This document shows positions 42,293-52,565 of a DNA stretch of 64,000 nt, one piece after another (position 1 is the stretch's first letter; every line of letters starts with the position of its first letter). The notes below the pieces were generated by a model that searched no databases, was not told the origin of the DNA, and saw only the letters and a program-made list of their open reading frames with translations. Both the position numbers and the translations under genes were made by a program. The DNA comes from Acestrorhynchus altus (lineage: Eukaryota > Chordata > Actinopteri > Characiformes > Acestrorhynchidae): assembly GCA_034509495.1 (NCBI GenBank), contig CM067519.1, positions 24,913,434 through 24,977,433 on the forward strand. The letters are read 5' to 3'.

Positions 42293-42605
42293 GTGTGTTT
42301 CATTGTCTAGTCCAGAGATTTACTGAGGGCGAACTGTAATCCATATTACAATGTATCTAGTCGCTGTATATAGCAGACCACGTAATCCTCTCGGTAGCCA
42401 CCCATACTTCAATACAGAGGTGGGTATTTCAGGTCCAGTTTAAATCTGCCCCAGGATTTTGTCCTGACTGCCTGGTGCCGTCTGCTCTGCTGCGGCCCAG
42501 CACTCACCTCTGCATTAGTACACTGCACCAACAGAGCCAGTACAATCAGGTTACGTTCAACACCTTCAGAAAGGTACAGTCACTCCAACTGTGCTCTACA
42601 AAAAG

Positions 42606-42725
42606 TGTTGTGAACTCTTGAATCTTGAGATCCACACTTTGCAGGTAGTTGTACGCCATATTCTAGGCTTCAAAACTCAGGATCAGAGGCTCATACAGAC
42701 ATGATACGTTGTGAGGTAGTAAAAC
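42606..42725 (+). mobile_element. Family A MITE-like repeat, left-end fragment (copy 10)
   Basis: GAACTCTTGAATCTTGAGAT, CCACACTTTGCAGGTAGTTG, TTCTAGGCTTCAAAACTCAG and GATCAGAGGCTCATACAGAC. Only the first 120 bp of the family are present. Confidence 0.7.
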
Positions 42726-43240
42726 ACAAAAAAATGCCAAGGGGGTCGTTCCCTTTGGTCTGGATTCATCTTCAATTCATAAATAAATAAATAAATAAAT
42801 AAATCAGCCCAATTAAAAAAAGCATATGTGATTCTTAGAGATTCAGATCCATAACGTTTCTAATAGATACTAAATGAGCTAATTCTGAAACTGTTTAATT
42901 GTAAGTTTTGGTAATTCATTCTGGTTCCTAAACTAATCACGTTCCTGAGGCATAAAAAAGATCTAAACCTAAATCAAATTCCAAACAACAAATTCTTAGT
43001 TGATTTGCTTCTAAATTTTTTATGACCCTTCAAATAAATTCAAAATGATTCCAAAAGTCTGTAAAAGATTTTTTAAAAGATTCTGATTTTGGATATTTTT
43101 AGAAGATTCTCCAAAGTGAGTTTCCCTCCACATCCCGGTCACGACCCAACCACCCACTTTCTATTCACCCAGCCTGACCCACCCATCGCCCTGCCCTCGT
43201 CTCTACACAGAAGGACCGGAGCTGTGTACCAAATGAGAGA

Positions 43241-43243
<3 letters not shown>
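42726..43243. other. Unique sequence with an (AAAT)n run
   Basis: AAATAAATAAATAAATAAAT lies at 42780-42804. The rest is AT-rich and unrecognised. Confidence 0.4.

Positions 43244-43311
<68 letters not shown>
43244..43311. repeat. (GT)n microsatellite
   Basis: About 34 GT units. Confidence 0.98.
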
Positions 43312-43312
<1 letters not shown>

Positions 43313-43428
43313 CCTTCTTTCGTGTTTAATCCTGAGCATTCTCTGGCCTGCTCTTCGACAGCACCAGATGTGATCCTGACACAGACATGGCTCACACACA
43401 GCAGATTTCAAAAACACTCATACACATT

Positions 43429-43432
<4 letters not shown>

Positions 43433-43488
<56 letters not shown>
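43433..43488. repeat. (CA)n microsatellite
   Basis: About 28 CA units, in the inverse sense of the run at 43244 and only 120 bp away, so the two could pair as a hairpin. Confidence 0.98.
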
Positions 43489-43489
<1 letters not shown>

Positions 43490-43701
43490 AAACACACACT
43501 CAAACTGCAGCATTCTGGCTCTGAGCTGTGTTTAGTACACTACTAACCTGAAGGCGACCTTTTCCTTTTCCAGGCCTATAAACTATGTCCTCTTTTTCAG
43601 ATTCTTCTTTATGAGATGGTAAAGTGTGTGAACAGCTGGGATTTTGCATTGATTTTATGTCAGAATTTTACAACTTTAAACTTTTAATCATCTTCTCACA
43701 A

Positions 43702-43855
43702 CCACACCTACTCTATATGTAGACTACCACCTCCACACCTACTCTATATGTAGACTACCACCTCCACACCTACTCTATATGTAGACTACCACCTCCACAC
43801 CTACTCTATATGTAGACTATCACAATCACACTTAGTCTATATGTAGACTACCACA
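43702..43855. repeat. 31-bp minisatellite, five copies
   Basis: CTCTATATGTAGACTACCAC starts at 43711, 43742, 43773, 43804 and (as GTCTATATG) 43835: a strict 31-bp period. The first three copies are almost identical and the last two diverge. Confidence 0.97.
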
Positions 43856-44029
43856 ACTCCACCACCACCACCTCACTGACTCTACTTGAAGCCCAGTCAC
43901 CACAATAATCAATCTAGCAGATGCTTGTGTGTACAAAAATAACTGCACCCAGAAGGAAGTGTGTGACTGGCATAACACCATTACAGTATAACTATAACAG
44001 TGTTTTTTTTTTCCTGAAGAAAATACAGA

Positions 44030-44235
44030 ATGGTTGCTTAGGATTCCCATTTCCAGGCGGTTGTTAGATGGTGGTTATGGTATTCCAGAATGTTTCTGAA
44101 TGTTACCTTGTTGATTTGGTGCAGTAAATTGCGGCTTGTTGGTCCCTACAGTGTTATTAGGTGGGCAATACAGTATCCCAGTGTGTTGCTACGGTGCTAA
44201 TAAGTGGTGTTTAGGATGGTTTCTATGACATTGCT
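44030..44235. repeat. Degenerate GGTTGCTATGG-type minisatellite
   Basis: GAATGGTTGCTTAGG, GGCGGTTGTTAGATGGTGG, TGTTGCTACGGTGCTAATAA and GGTGTTTAGGATGG are diverged copies of a unit whose inverse is seen at 54880-55065 (ATAGCAACCACCTGAAATGC). This tandem family is common in fish genomes. Confidence 0.6.
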
Positions 44236-44557
44236 CGATCGTCACGACATTTGCAAATGACATGTCCAAGTCAAAAACTGCACTATCAGAGCGAACAATC
44301 TGGAGTCAAATGGAAAAATCCAGCTGAAAAATAAGAATGAAATGAAAATGGAAGAAGAATATAAATCAGAGAACATTATGGTTGTGCGTGGCTTTGCAAT
44401 AAACAGCCCTAATAATACAGCGTAAAGGTTTCGCTTCTCTAGTGGGTGTAAATCTAGAGCCAAGGGATAACAATCCTCTCTCATTCTTTCCCTCCCAATC
44501 TGCTCATCTCAGTCTTGGACAAACCCCATTAAAAACACTAATCCCCCACTGGGAAAG

Positions 44558-44561
<4 letters not shown>
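44236..44561. other. Unique sequence, nothing recognised
   Basis: No repeat or gene recognised. Confidence 0.4.

Positions 44562-44590
<29 letters not shown>
44562..44590. repeat. (AC)n microsatellite
   Basis: About 14 AC units. Confidence 0.95.
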
Positions 44591-44592
<2 letters not shown>

Positions 44593-44813
44593 ATGTGCTT
44601 TTAAAGTTACAGTCAGTTTGCTTACAGTGACAGATCTCATGTAAACGCTCTGTGAGTTCAGTGTTAAAAAGCTGCTTGTTTTTTTTATACAGCAGTAAAA
44701 CAGGCCGCCGGACTCTCCTGCGTGAGTAATGATCACTGTCAAACCTGTTGGCCCAAACAACACGCTGATTAAAAGAGGAATCTATAGAACTGTGATGAGA
44801 ATACACAGCTCAG

Positions 44814-44981
44814 GAGGGAGAGACGGGGGGGTGAGAGGGTGGGCGAGGCAGAGACAGAGACAGTGAGAGGGAGAGAGAAAGAGAGAAAGATGGATGGATG
44901 GATGGATGGATGGAGAACAGAGAGAAGGAGAGAAAGAGACAGAGGGGCGAGAGAGGAGGGGCATGTAGCGACAGGGAGGGA

Positions 44982-45013
<32 letters not shown>

Positions 45014-45015
45014 CA
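44814..45015. repeat. GA-rich compound simple repeat
   Basis: GAGA runs surround (ATGG)n at 44889-44913. The serine/leucine-rich open frames on the minus strand come from this tract. Confidence 0.9.
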
Positions 45016-45249
45016 CTGCATGGGTCTGAACAGGTCTGACTCACCTCCATCACCTCCAAAACAAACAAATTTAAAAAAGGACGCAGGATGACGGATAAAA
45101 CTGGAGCTTCTGTATAAAGAGAGCAAACAGCTGGATACCGAGGGCAGAACTTCACATCAAATTATAGACTGAAGGAGCTCATTTTTACTGCTGAACAATA
45201 ACAGTGATAATAAAATATCTTTATTCACAGCCTGTTCTGGGACTCAGAT

Positions 45250-45540
45250 CACATAGTGCTGATAAAATTCAATCTATTAGACTCCAGGTCTCAGTCAGTG
45301 GGATTCAAACTCACAATCTCCTGGTGACAGAAGTAGGAATTCTTCAGACGTAGACATGAAGGCAGTGAGATCAGAACCAGAGCAGTGGACAGTCACATCA
45401 GCAATCCAGGGAACAACTGGGCTTAAGTACCTCGCTCGAAGGTTCCTTCAGTCACCCTGCTCCCACTGGTCCAGAGGATTGGACCAGTGACCTTCTGGGT
45501 CCATAACCAACTCTCTAACCCAGAAAACACTGCTTGCCCA
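45250..45540 (-). mobile_element. Diverged tRNA-type SINE (inverted)
   Basis: Two B-box-like words occur in inverse sense: GGGATTCAAACTCACAATCT at 45300 and TTGGACCAGTGACCTTCTGG at 45480. TAACCAACTCTCTAACC follows the second, as in inverted fish SINE heads. Between them lies AAGTACCTCGCTCGAAGG, a decayed GTGCCTTGCTCAAGG word. It may be two overlapping SINE copies. Confidence 0.55.
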
Positions 45541-45655
45541 TGAAGTTAGCTGAGACATTGGCCATATTTGAACAAAATAATTCAACGCTTGGCCTCTTGT
45601 GACCAGAAGAGTGTAAGAAATCTGCAAGAAAAATAAGTCCGCCTGATGCAACTCA

Positions 45656-45800
45656 TACAGCTCTGGAAAAAATTAAGCAACCGCTCCACATTACCAGCTT
45701 CCATTTACAGGCATGATTTTTATTAAATTAAACTTTTTTATTTTATTCTATAAAGCTTTGACAACATTTCTCACAAATTCCAAATAAAATGCTACCATGA
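45656..45800. mobile_element. Tc1-like terminal fragment (CAGCTCTGGAAAAAATTAAG type)
   Basis: ACAGCTCTGGAAAAAATTAA, GCAACCGCTCCACATTACCA, TTTTATTCTATAAAGC, GACAACATTTCTCACAAATT and CCAAATAAAATGCT follow the left end of a well-known fish Tc1-like element. The rest is missing. Confidence 0.75.
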
Positions 45801-46140
45801 AATATTTCGAACTGATTTTAAGGAGATATATTATTTATGGAAATATATTATTCTAGGCTATAGCTACACACCGTAACACACTGCTGCTCCTTTCACTCTA
45901 ACTAGACTCACATGATGCTCATTGTCATGGTAACTAAAGGTTAATGTGCATCGTTTCGGCTGGAATTATTTGTATTGTGCATGTAAACAGAGATTTTCAA
46001 CATATAAACACCTCGGTCTCGGTCTATTATCAGAAAGGATTCAATCAAACTGGACAAAATCTCTGCAGGCAAATGTAGCCATGGATTGAGAAAGATACTG
46101 TGCCTTTTGAGCAGCACTGTGTAATCTGTGTGATTGTTAA
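45801..46140. other. Unique sequence, nothing recognised
   Basis: No repeat or gene is recognised with confidence. GCATGTAAACAGAGATTTTC may be part of an old MITE. Confidence 0.35.
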
Positions 46141-46350
46141 GGGGCAGCTATGGTCTAAAGGTACAGGCCTAAGAATAGTGTTGGCTTCCAACATTCATGG
46201 CTGAGGTGCCCTTGATCAAGGCATCTAAGCCCTGATTGCCCTCCAGGTGCTGAAGTGGCTGCCCACTGCTATGTGTGTGTGTTCAGTGCCATGGATGGGT
46301 GAAATGCAGAGGTTGTACTGTTGTACTGCTGTGCAATCACTCACTATATG
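46141..46350 (+). mobile_element. tRNA-derived SINE
   Basis: The head GGGGCAGCTATGGTCTAAAG stands where the A box belongs. The body follows a common fish SINE: GTGCCCTTGATCAAGGCATC, TAAGCCCTGATTGCC, GTGTTCAGTGCCATGGATGG and GTGAAATGCAGAGGTTGTAC. The B box is decayed. It ends in AC-rich sequence without a clear tail. Confidence 0.8.
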
Positions 46351-46514
46351 TGACGTTACACATCCAACCAGCCTCCACACTCCAGCTCCCAGGATTCAAC
46401 CGACAATGATGTGAGGGTATGAAGTATTCCAAGAAACACGCAGGAACACTTTCTGAGATCAGTAAACCTGGAATTCATAACCATCAATTCCTGATTGTAA
46501 TTTAGCCCCGTGTG

Positions 46515-46785
46515 TTAAAACCTGCTGTGTTTGGTCCGCCATTGCAAAGCACTTCCTTTCCCGTGTTTTGGCCATTTGAACATTTTTCTCGTTTCTGGTT
46601 CTGGCCTTTTCTCATTTTTCAACCCCGACTTGTTTCCGAGTTGTGTCTGTTGTGTATTCAGTTTTTGCTTGCATGTCGCTGACCCTCGCCTGTGTTCCGA
46701 CCTAACTCTTGGGTTTTCCTTTACATAATAAACAACATTGATTGTTTGAATTCCGTACGTGCGGGTTCCAGCCTTCCCTAACAGC
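46515..46785. repeat. Possible retroelement 3' end
   Basis: A T-rich stretch with TTCTGGTTCTGGCCTTTTCT, GACCCTCGCCTGTGTTCCGA and the end TTTACATAATAAACAACATT then CGTACGTGCGGGTTCC. This order (pyrimidine-rich body, AATAAA, short GC tail) is typical of a dispersed fish repeat whose class I cannot name. Confidence 0.4.
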
Positions 46786-46856
46786 TCTACTTGTGCAAAT
46801 ATTACAAGGGTTTCATAAGAAAGCAGCTCATGGATCAGAAGACCCAAAGGAGCAGT

Positions 46857-46950
46857 GGTTGCTGTAGTGTAGTGGGTAATAACACTCTGTCCTCCCTCTT
46901 GGGTTCATTTGCCCGACTGGACAAGCACACCAGTCTGTGTCAATAAGAGT
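46857..46950 (+). mobile_element. tRNA-like SINE head
   Basis: GGTTGCTGTAGTGTAGTGGG fits a SINE A-box region and CTTGGGTTCATTTGCCCGAC a decayed B box (about 46900). The body is cut off by the family P copy that starts near 46975. Confidence 0.5.
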
Positions 46951-46974
46951 TCTCACAAGACGCTGAACAATAAC

Positions 46975-47225
46975 GCTGCCCACAGGATGCTGTCAGCTGG
47001 ACATTTCTGGTTGGTGGACTGTTCTCGGTCCAGCAGTGACACTGAGGGGTTTAAACACTCCAGCAGCTCTGCTGTGTCTGATCCACTCGTACCAGCGCAA
47101 CACACACTAACACACCACCACCATGTCAGTGTGACTGCAGTGCTGAGAATGACCCACCACCTACATAACAGCTGCTCTGTGGTGGTCCTCTGGGGTCCTG
47201 GTCACTGAAGATCAGGACAAAAGTA
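46975..47225. mobile_element. Family P MITE, right part (copy 4)
   Basis: GATGCTGTCAGCTGGACATT, TCTGGTTGGTGGACTGTTCT, GGGTTTAAACACTCCAGCAG, CACACTAACACACCACCACC and GTGGTGGTCCTCTGGGGTCC equal the right half of copy 1. Confidence 0.85.
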
Positions 47226-47528
47226 GTATTAATAGTATTGGTGTGTATACACACTGTACATATCAAACTCTATTACTTATGAAAGCTCTTGTACTTCACT
47301 GTCTTATTTTTAGTTTCTAGTTGCCAGTGTCAGCTTCCAGAGAGCTTTTTGCGGTACAGTATGCCCACCTGCTGTCAAGTTCAGAATGATCAGGACATGC
47401 CATCAAAAATGTCACACTCTTTCTTCTGCTCACGCTGGTCTGTCCTTGAGTTTCCAGCTATTCATCAACTGCATATGAATTCATAAGACGGTCCTTTTTC
47501 ATTTTCTGCTTACTGAGTGCAACATATT
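47226..47528. other. Unique sequence, nothing recognised
   Basis: No repeat or gene recognised. Confidence 0.4.
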
Positions 47529-47860
47529 AGACCTTTAGAACCCAAGGCAAATTTTTGTGGTACATTTTCATAGTTTGCTTTAAAAGAATAAAGGACAGTC
47601 ACACATACCAGGTATTGTTATGTTCAGGAGACCCTAGGCTACACAAATTTGTACTTAATTGAGAGGTTAAAAAATTTTATATTTGCATGTTTTAATTAAA
47701 AATGTATTTGTGCCTAAAATCCTGTAGGAAATTGATCATCCAGAGTGTTTGGGCTGAAATGCAAGAAGGTTGACAAGAATATTAATAATAATATGTTCTT
47801 TATAATACTTGATAGTCTTGATGAATAAAAAAACAACAATCTGAATGTCCTTTTGAGGAC
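47529..47860 (-). mobile_element. Family A MITE-like repeat, left-part fragment (copy 11, inverted)
   Basis: Starts CCTTTAGAACCCAAGGCAAA, then GGACAGTCACACATACCAGG, GGAGACCCTAGGCTACACAA, AAATCCTGTAGGAAATTGAT and CTGAATGTCCTTTTGAGGAC. The GC-rich half and right end are missing. Confidence 0.75.
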
Positions 47861-47887
47861 ATGTCTGCAGTAGGTATTAAAGGAGGT

Positions 47888-48030
47888 TGGTATTTCAAGT
47901 GGGTGTTTCAGGTCCAGATGGGTATTTCAGGTCCAGATGGGTATTTCAGATGGGTGTTTCAGATCCAGATGGGTATTTCAGATGGGTGTTTCAGGTCCAG
48001 GTTAGTATTTCAGGTGAGTATTTCAGGCCC
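47888..48030. repeat. Minisatellite with a GGGTATTTCAGGTCCAGAT unit
   Basis: Alternating 21-bp (GGGTATTTCAGGTCCAGAT) and 15-bp (GGGTGTTTCAGAT) units, about eight in all. Open frames in two phases across it are repeat artefacts. Confidence 0.95.
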
Positions 48031-49612
48031 ATTAAGCCAAAATCAGTCAAACCAAGCAGTCAGGACAAAATCCAGGGGGGGATTTTGATTTGCTGGCCCT
48101 GAAATATCCACCCCGGAGGTACAAACCAGCTTTTAGTGTATATCACAAGGCATGTACAGTCAAATCGCTCAATCATTTCTGCTTGGTACGCAATTCCCAG
48201 TACCCTGCTGAATCCATGTCATCACAAATCAGTGATGTTCTGAAGGCAACAACAACACACTGCCAGTCTAACCCCACAGACAGCACCGTGTAGAGCTTCG
48301 TACATCACCCCTGCACTCTGTAAATCCACCTATTCTTCCCCGAACGTGAATAAAACTGCAAGCAGCCCTGTCGCAAAAGGCACAAGAAGCCATGAAAGAT
48401 TTCTGGTTTCTCTAAGCCTTTATGGTCACTACCTGACAGCTGCTTAGGCGTAGTATGACCCAAGGAGCTACACAGAGTGGAAGGATCCTTCACTGGCTGG
48501 ATGAAAGAGCCATGATTTTTTTCCCCCAGTCTCCTTTCTTCAGAAAATGGTCTGTGTGATTGGATAGAAAACTCATCTGGGCTTGTGAAGTGCCTCATGG
48601 TGGCGGGTCAGCCCCAGCCAAAAGCAATCTCAAAGAGTGTGTCCAGCTCATCATCCCAAAACACACCATCGAATCAAGAGAGGGGCGACAGCTCATCTGA
48701 GAAATAACCAAAGTCATCAAGACAAGCCCCCACCCCTCAAGAAAAAAAGAAAGCAGACTCATGAATCGGATTACAGCAAAGAGAGCTCTTCTCCCAGAGA
48801 TGAAGGAGGTGAGAAGGTGTTATAAGGACGCATGACAGAATCAAAGTGGATGATATTTATTGCCTCTTCTGAGAAGCTTTGCACTGGACGTCTAGAGAGT
48901 TAATCCTGAACTGTGTTTGACTGGCATGTTATCCCCACGTGACGCTCCTTGTTTAAGGTTATGGCAGCAGAGGCCAGACTAAGGTGTTATTATCATGTCA
49001 TTCCCAAACACTGCTGTGTGTGTTCTCCAGTCCTTGCCACCATGTCACACACATTTCTATTTTATTTATTTATTTATTTACTTATTTTTTGAGAGCTGGT
49101 CTCAATCTTTATGGCACATCAAATGGAAGCAAATTGCAAAAAAAGTGCAGTAACAACCACTGCAATGGGCTTTTTGGGCAGCCTGACTCTCCTTAGATGA
49201 CACCTAAAAGCCTTTGAGGGCTTACCAGGCTGTCAGAAGACAGCAGGACGTTTTTTGCATATTACGCTTCACTCTGGGAACCCACTTAGGCAGCCAATTT
49301 TCAGAAAACATTTCTGACGTGGTAAACGAAGCAACTGTCCACTTCTCAAAACAGTGACAATAGGACCATGTGCCTAAAGAAAAGGCCTGTTGGGTGTGGG
49401 CTGGGGTTGTGTAAGAAAAGTTAGGGTTACGCTAAAATCAGAAATGTAAGATGCACTCATGGTCAAAAAATAGCTGCAAAAACAGTTGCACCCAGAAAAA
49501 GTGTCAGATTAGACTGATATGATCAATATTTATTGATCTACTCATACAGAAGTCGTGTCTCTCAGTACGACGTCTCTCCATGGAGGTAGCATAGCATAGC
49601 ATAACACACACG
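48031..49612. other. Unique sequence, nothing recognised
   Basis: About 1.6 kb with only a (TTTA)n run at 49060-49085. Opposing open frames of 97 and 62 codons have no domain. Confidence 0.4.
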
Positions 49613-49984
49613 TTAACTCTAAGAACCCGAAATCCACACTTTGCAGGCAGTTAGATGCTAGAATCAGATTGATTCTAAAGAAATGATCTAACCGTGATCT
49701 CATCATTGTGTGATAAACTATCAGCAAGTAAGAATTTCTAAGCATCAGCCTAGAAATTCACTCATTTCCACCTGAATTCCAGTGAAATATTGTTCAAATT
49801 TCAGAATAAAAGTCCCAAGAAGTGGAAGAACTGATTATAGATAATACTGATATATTCATATTCATATTCATATTATTATTATTATTATTATTATTAGTAG
49901 TAGTAGTAGTAGTAGTATTGTTGTTGTTGTTGTTGTTGTTATTATTAGTATTAATATTATTATTATTATTATTGTTGTTGTTAA

Positions 49985-50064
<80 letters not shown>

Positions 50065-50399
50065 TTTGGACCAGTGTCAATTATTTTGAAGAAGTTATTA
50101 TAAATATCCATATCAGTCTACTCATTACAAATAATTCTTAACAAAAAGCATTTTTTGTCCATATAAGCAAAATTAATAATAATTGTAGGTGCAAATAAAA
50201 CATGGTCAAATTCATACATGTTTAAATTCCCTTATTTTTTTTACCTCTCAAATGAAGACAAATTTGAGTAGCCCTAAGATCTCCTGAAATTAACGATATC
50301 TGGTGTGACTGTCTCCCATAATTACTTACTATAAACACTAACATATTTCAGTGTATAAAAGAATGTCAAACTATAAAAACACCACATGACATTAGTTAA
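49613..50399 (+). mobile_element. Family A MITE-like repeat, copy 12, with a trinucleotide expansion
   Basis: Left end TTAACTCTAAGAACCCGAAA then TCCACACTTTGCAGGCAG; right part GATCTCCTGAAATTAACGAT, ATCTGGTGTGACTGTCTCCC and CACATGACATTAGTTAA. TTAA sits at both ends (49613 and 50396). The GC-rich centre is deleted, and a 200-bp ATT/TTG tract has expanded in its place. Confidence 0.75.
49868..50063. repeat. Trinucleotide array (ATT/AGT/TTG then AAT), partly palindromic
   Basis: (ATT)n, (AGT)6, (TGT)n and again (ATT)n to about 50015, then (AAT)n to 50063. The last (ATT)n and (AAT)n halves are perfect inverted repeats of about 30 and 45 bp, able to fold into a hairpin. Confidence 0.97.
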
Positions 50400-50463
50400 A
50401 ACTCAAAATCCCTCTTTATTGCTGAGAAGTGTTTTTATTTGAAATAGTGAAATTATTTTTTAA

Positions 50464-50646
50464 GGTGACTAATTCACTATTGACTAAAACATGCAATATG
50501 TCCTTGGCATGTCCCTAGGTCTTGTCTCCCAAAGTTTCGATACCAGATGCTGTCATTTGGACTGCAATGCTTCAATCCTGGCTGTTTCATTTGGTATGTC
50601 AAGAATTAAACCCAAACTTAAAACCTAAATCTGATCTGATAACTTG
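50464..50646. repeat. Family E repeat, copy 1
   Basis: GACTAATTCACTATTGACTA, GCAATATGTCCTTGGCATGT, ATTTGGACTGCAATGCTTCA, CTGGCTGTTTCATTTGGTAT and AAATCTGATCTGATAACTTG parallel 55965-56152. Confidence 0.75.
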
Positions 50647-50999
50647 TGACAAAAGCAGCAAATCTGAAAATAATGGCTGTGACTGGAATGGATCCCTGTT
50701 CCCTCGTTAGTGTTGAGCTTTACAGTGTGAGAATGTTCGTTTACTAAGTTGCACTAGAAATGCAAATGAATTCAGACACTTCCTCATCATCAACATTTGT
50801 CAGCACTGATCGCATTAACAAACACGAGTGTCTGAGCCATGTTCCGTATTCCGTACCCACACTAAACTGCGAAACACTGAACTCTTAATTAAATTTAGTA
50901 AAGCACTGAGCTGTTAATGGAATCATCTTTGACCAATATGTTGCTTAGAAACATAAACTTACCATTAATGAACTACATGGGAAAAAATGTGAAATGTGT
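50647..50999. other. Unique sequence, nothing recognised
   Basis: No repeat or gene recognised. Confidence 0.4.
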
Positions 51000-51425
51000 C
51001 CAGTGGCCCGTAACTACCACTGGGTTATATGAGCAAACGTCATCAGCCTAATTTCCATCATTCCACTGCCTGTTGCTTAATAATGAGACTCATATTTAGG
51101 TCCAAATTTAGCCCATATACCCTATAAATTATGAGCGCATTGTGGGAGATTATAGAGCAAAACTTTACATTTGAACGCCATGTTATGATTTGGACACTGG
51201 TCCGCAACTCATTCTGAATCTGTCCGTCAAAGCCCAAAGAAAAATGAGCTTGAAAAGTGTTGTTTTTAGGCTGCGATTAAGTCTGCTATTAATTTTTCAT
51301 TTTATATTCCACCTTAAATGATTCAGCTGCAACATTCTAGTCCTAGTAAATGTCTGATACTGCAGTGCAATTAAAGGTGGAACTGAAATTTGCATAAGAA
51401 GCCAATATCTGCCCCATACAGAGGG
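51000..51425. promoter_or_regulatory. Candidate conserved non-coding block
   Basis: A 425-bp non-repetitive stretch with TCAGCCTAATTTCCATCATT, GCTTAATAATGAGACTC, GTCTGCTATTAATTTTTC and GAAATTTGCATAAGAAGCC. It has no second copy in the window. It resembles deeply conserved fish enhancers in texture, but this could not be tested. Confidence 0.28.
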
Positions 51426-51544
51426 AATGACCAATGACTCTGTGCATAGAGGTTTGTTTGTGACACGATGGTTTGTTGTCAGACGTTACACAGCCAGAAG
51501 GTCTGGTATCATGGTTTTGGGTGCAATTTCATACAATATCAGAT

Positions 51545-51838
51545 CACTTTTGGTCTTCGTCCCAGGCACTTTGAGCCCGGTGTTACATTAATGAGGTCCT
51601 GCAATCAGTGGTCCTACCTTTTCTGAACACACACTCCAGTGTTTTATTCCAAAAATGAGTCTCATCCACCCCTACCACACCATCTGCAGAACTGAGTGAG
51701 AACATTCAAGCTGCATGGGATGGATCATCACAGGACACCAGTAAGAACCTCTACAGCTCCATCTGCAGAACTGAGAGAGAACATTCAAGCTGCATGGGAT
51801 GGATCATCACAGGACACCAATAAGAGCCTCTACAACAC
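51545..51838 (+). pseudogene. Tc1-like transposase remnant with a tandem duplication (family D copy 2)
   Basis: The 5' part GGCACTTTGAGCCCGGTG, ATGAGGTCCTGCAATCAGTG and TTTTCTGAACACACACTCCA equals family D copy 1. The catalytic middle (FQ-DDA to ENVWD) is deleted. The C-terminal block CATCTGCAGAACTGAGTGAG plus AACATTCAAGCTGCATGGGA then occurs twice, starting at 51681 and 51760, a 79-bp period. It encodes nothing functional. Confidence 0.8.
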
Positions 51839-52565
51839 CAAGACATCTGGCATGTTACGTTAAACCTGATGCTGTACCACTTGAACTATAAAGGCCGCGT
51901 AGTGTGCCCAGCACTATGATGCGGATTCTATGAAGCATCAGGCAGGTGTAAGGGTCGGAGTGTGTGATGGTGGCTCGCTACCCATGTGTTTTGTTGTCTT
52001 TCACATGAACTATTGTAAAAAATATACATTACTGATCAGAACGGACAGCACCTAAAATAGTATTTCAGTAGAACAATATTGTGCAACATATTAAGCATAT
52101 GCAAGTCATACAAGCTAGCAATTGTATGCGTGGCTGTGACCCCCACAACCAGCCCCGGGGCACCCCTGACAGTGTTTTACCATTTAGCATTTGCAGTGCA
52201 TAAGCAATCACTGTAAACACATGGCAGCCCAACACTTTCCAGGCTTCACGAGAGCAAAACAAAAACAAAAACAAAAAAATCAATGTAATTCTCTTCATTA
52301 TCCAATTCTGTGAATACTATTGTGCCTGGAAATCGGTTCCAGGAAGAAGAGCATGGGTTACCCATTAAACCTGCGCAATTTCCTGTTCTGAACAGGGTTG
52401 ATAGGTGCATGGGACACGTTCACGCGGCAGCATTTACAGGTCCACTACGTCAGCAACCATCATGAATAACCTACAGTCTCACCAAGATACCAGCTAACAG
52501 CTGTCAGCCTGCCCACTGTGCTGGGAAACATGATGCTCCACTACATAACCTGCATGACTTATGGA
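51839..52565. other. Unique sequence, nothing recognised
   Basis: No repeat or gene recognised. Confidence 0.4.

Noticed and set aside
43702..43855. Regular 31-bp repeats that could suggest a CRISPR array
   Set aside because: The units are contiguous with no unique spacers, the host is a vertebrate, and no cas genes are present. It is a minisatellite.
44769..45155. Ser/Leu/Pro-rich minus-strand open frame of 128 codons
   Set aside because: It spans a GA-rich simple repeat; composition explains it.
47861..48102. Two overlapping frames with repeated Gly-Tyr-Phe-Arg-like motifs
   Set aside because: Produced by the GGGTATTTCAGGTCCAGAT minisatellite in two phases.
49794..50111. Poly-Leu/Ile/Val and poly-Asn open frames of about 100 codons
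   Set aside because: Translation of the ATT/TTG/AAT trinucleotide array in different frames.
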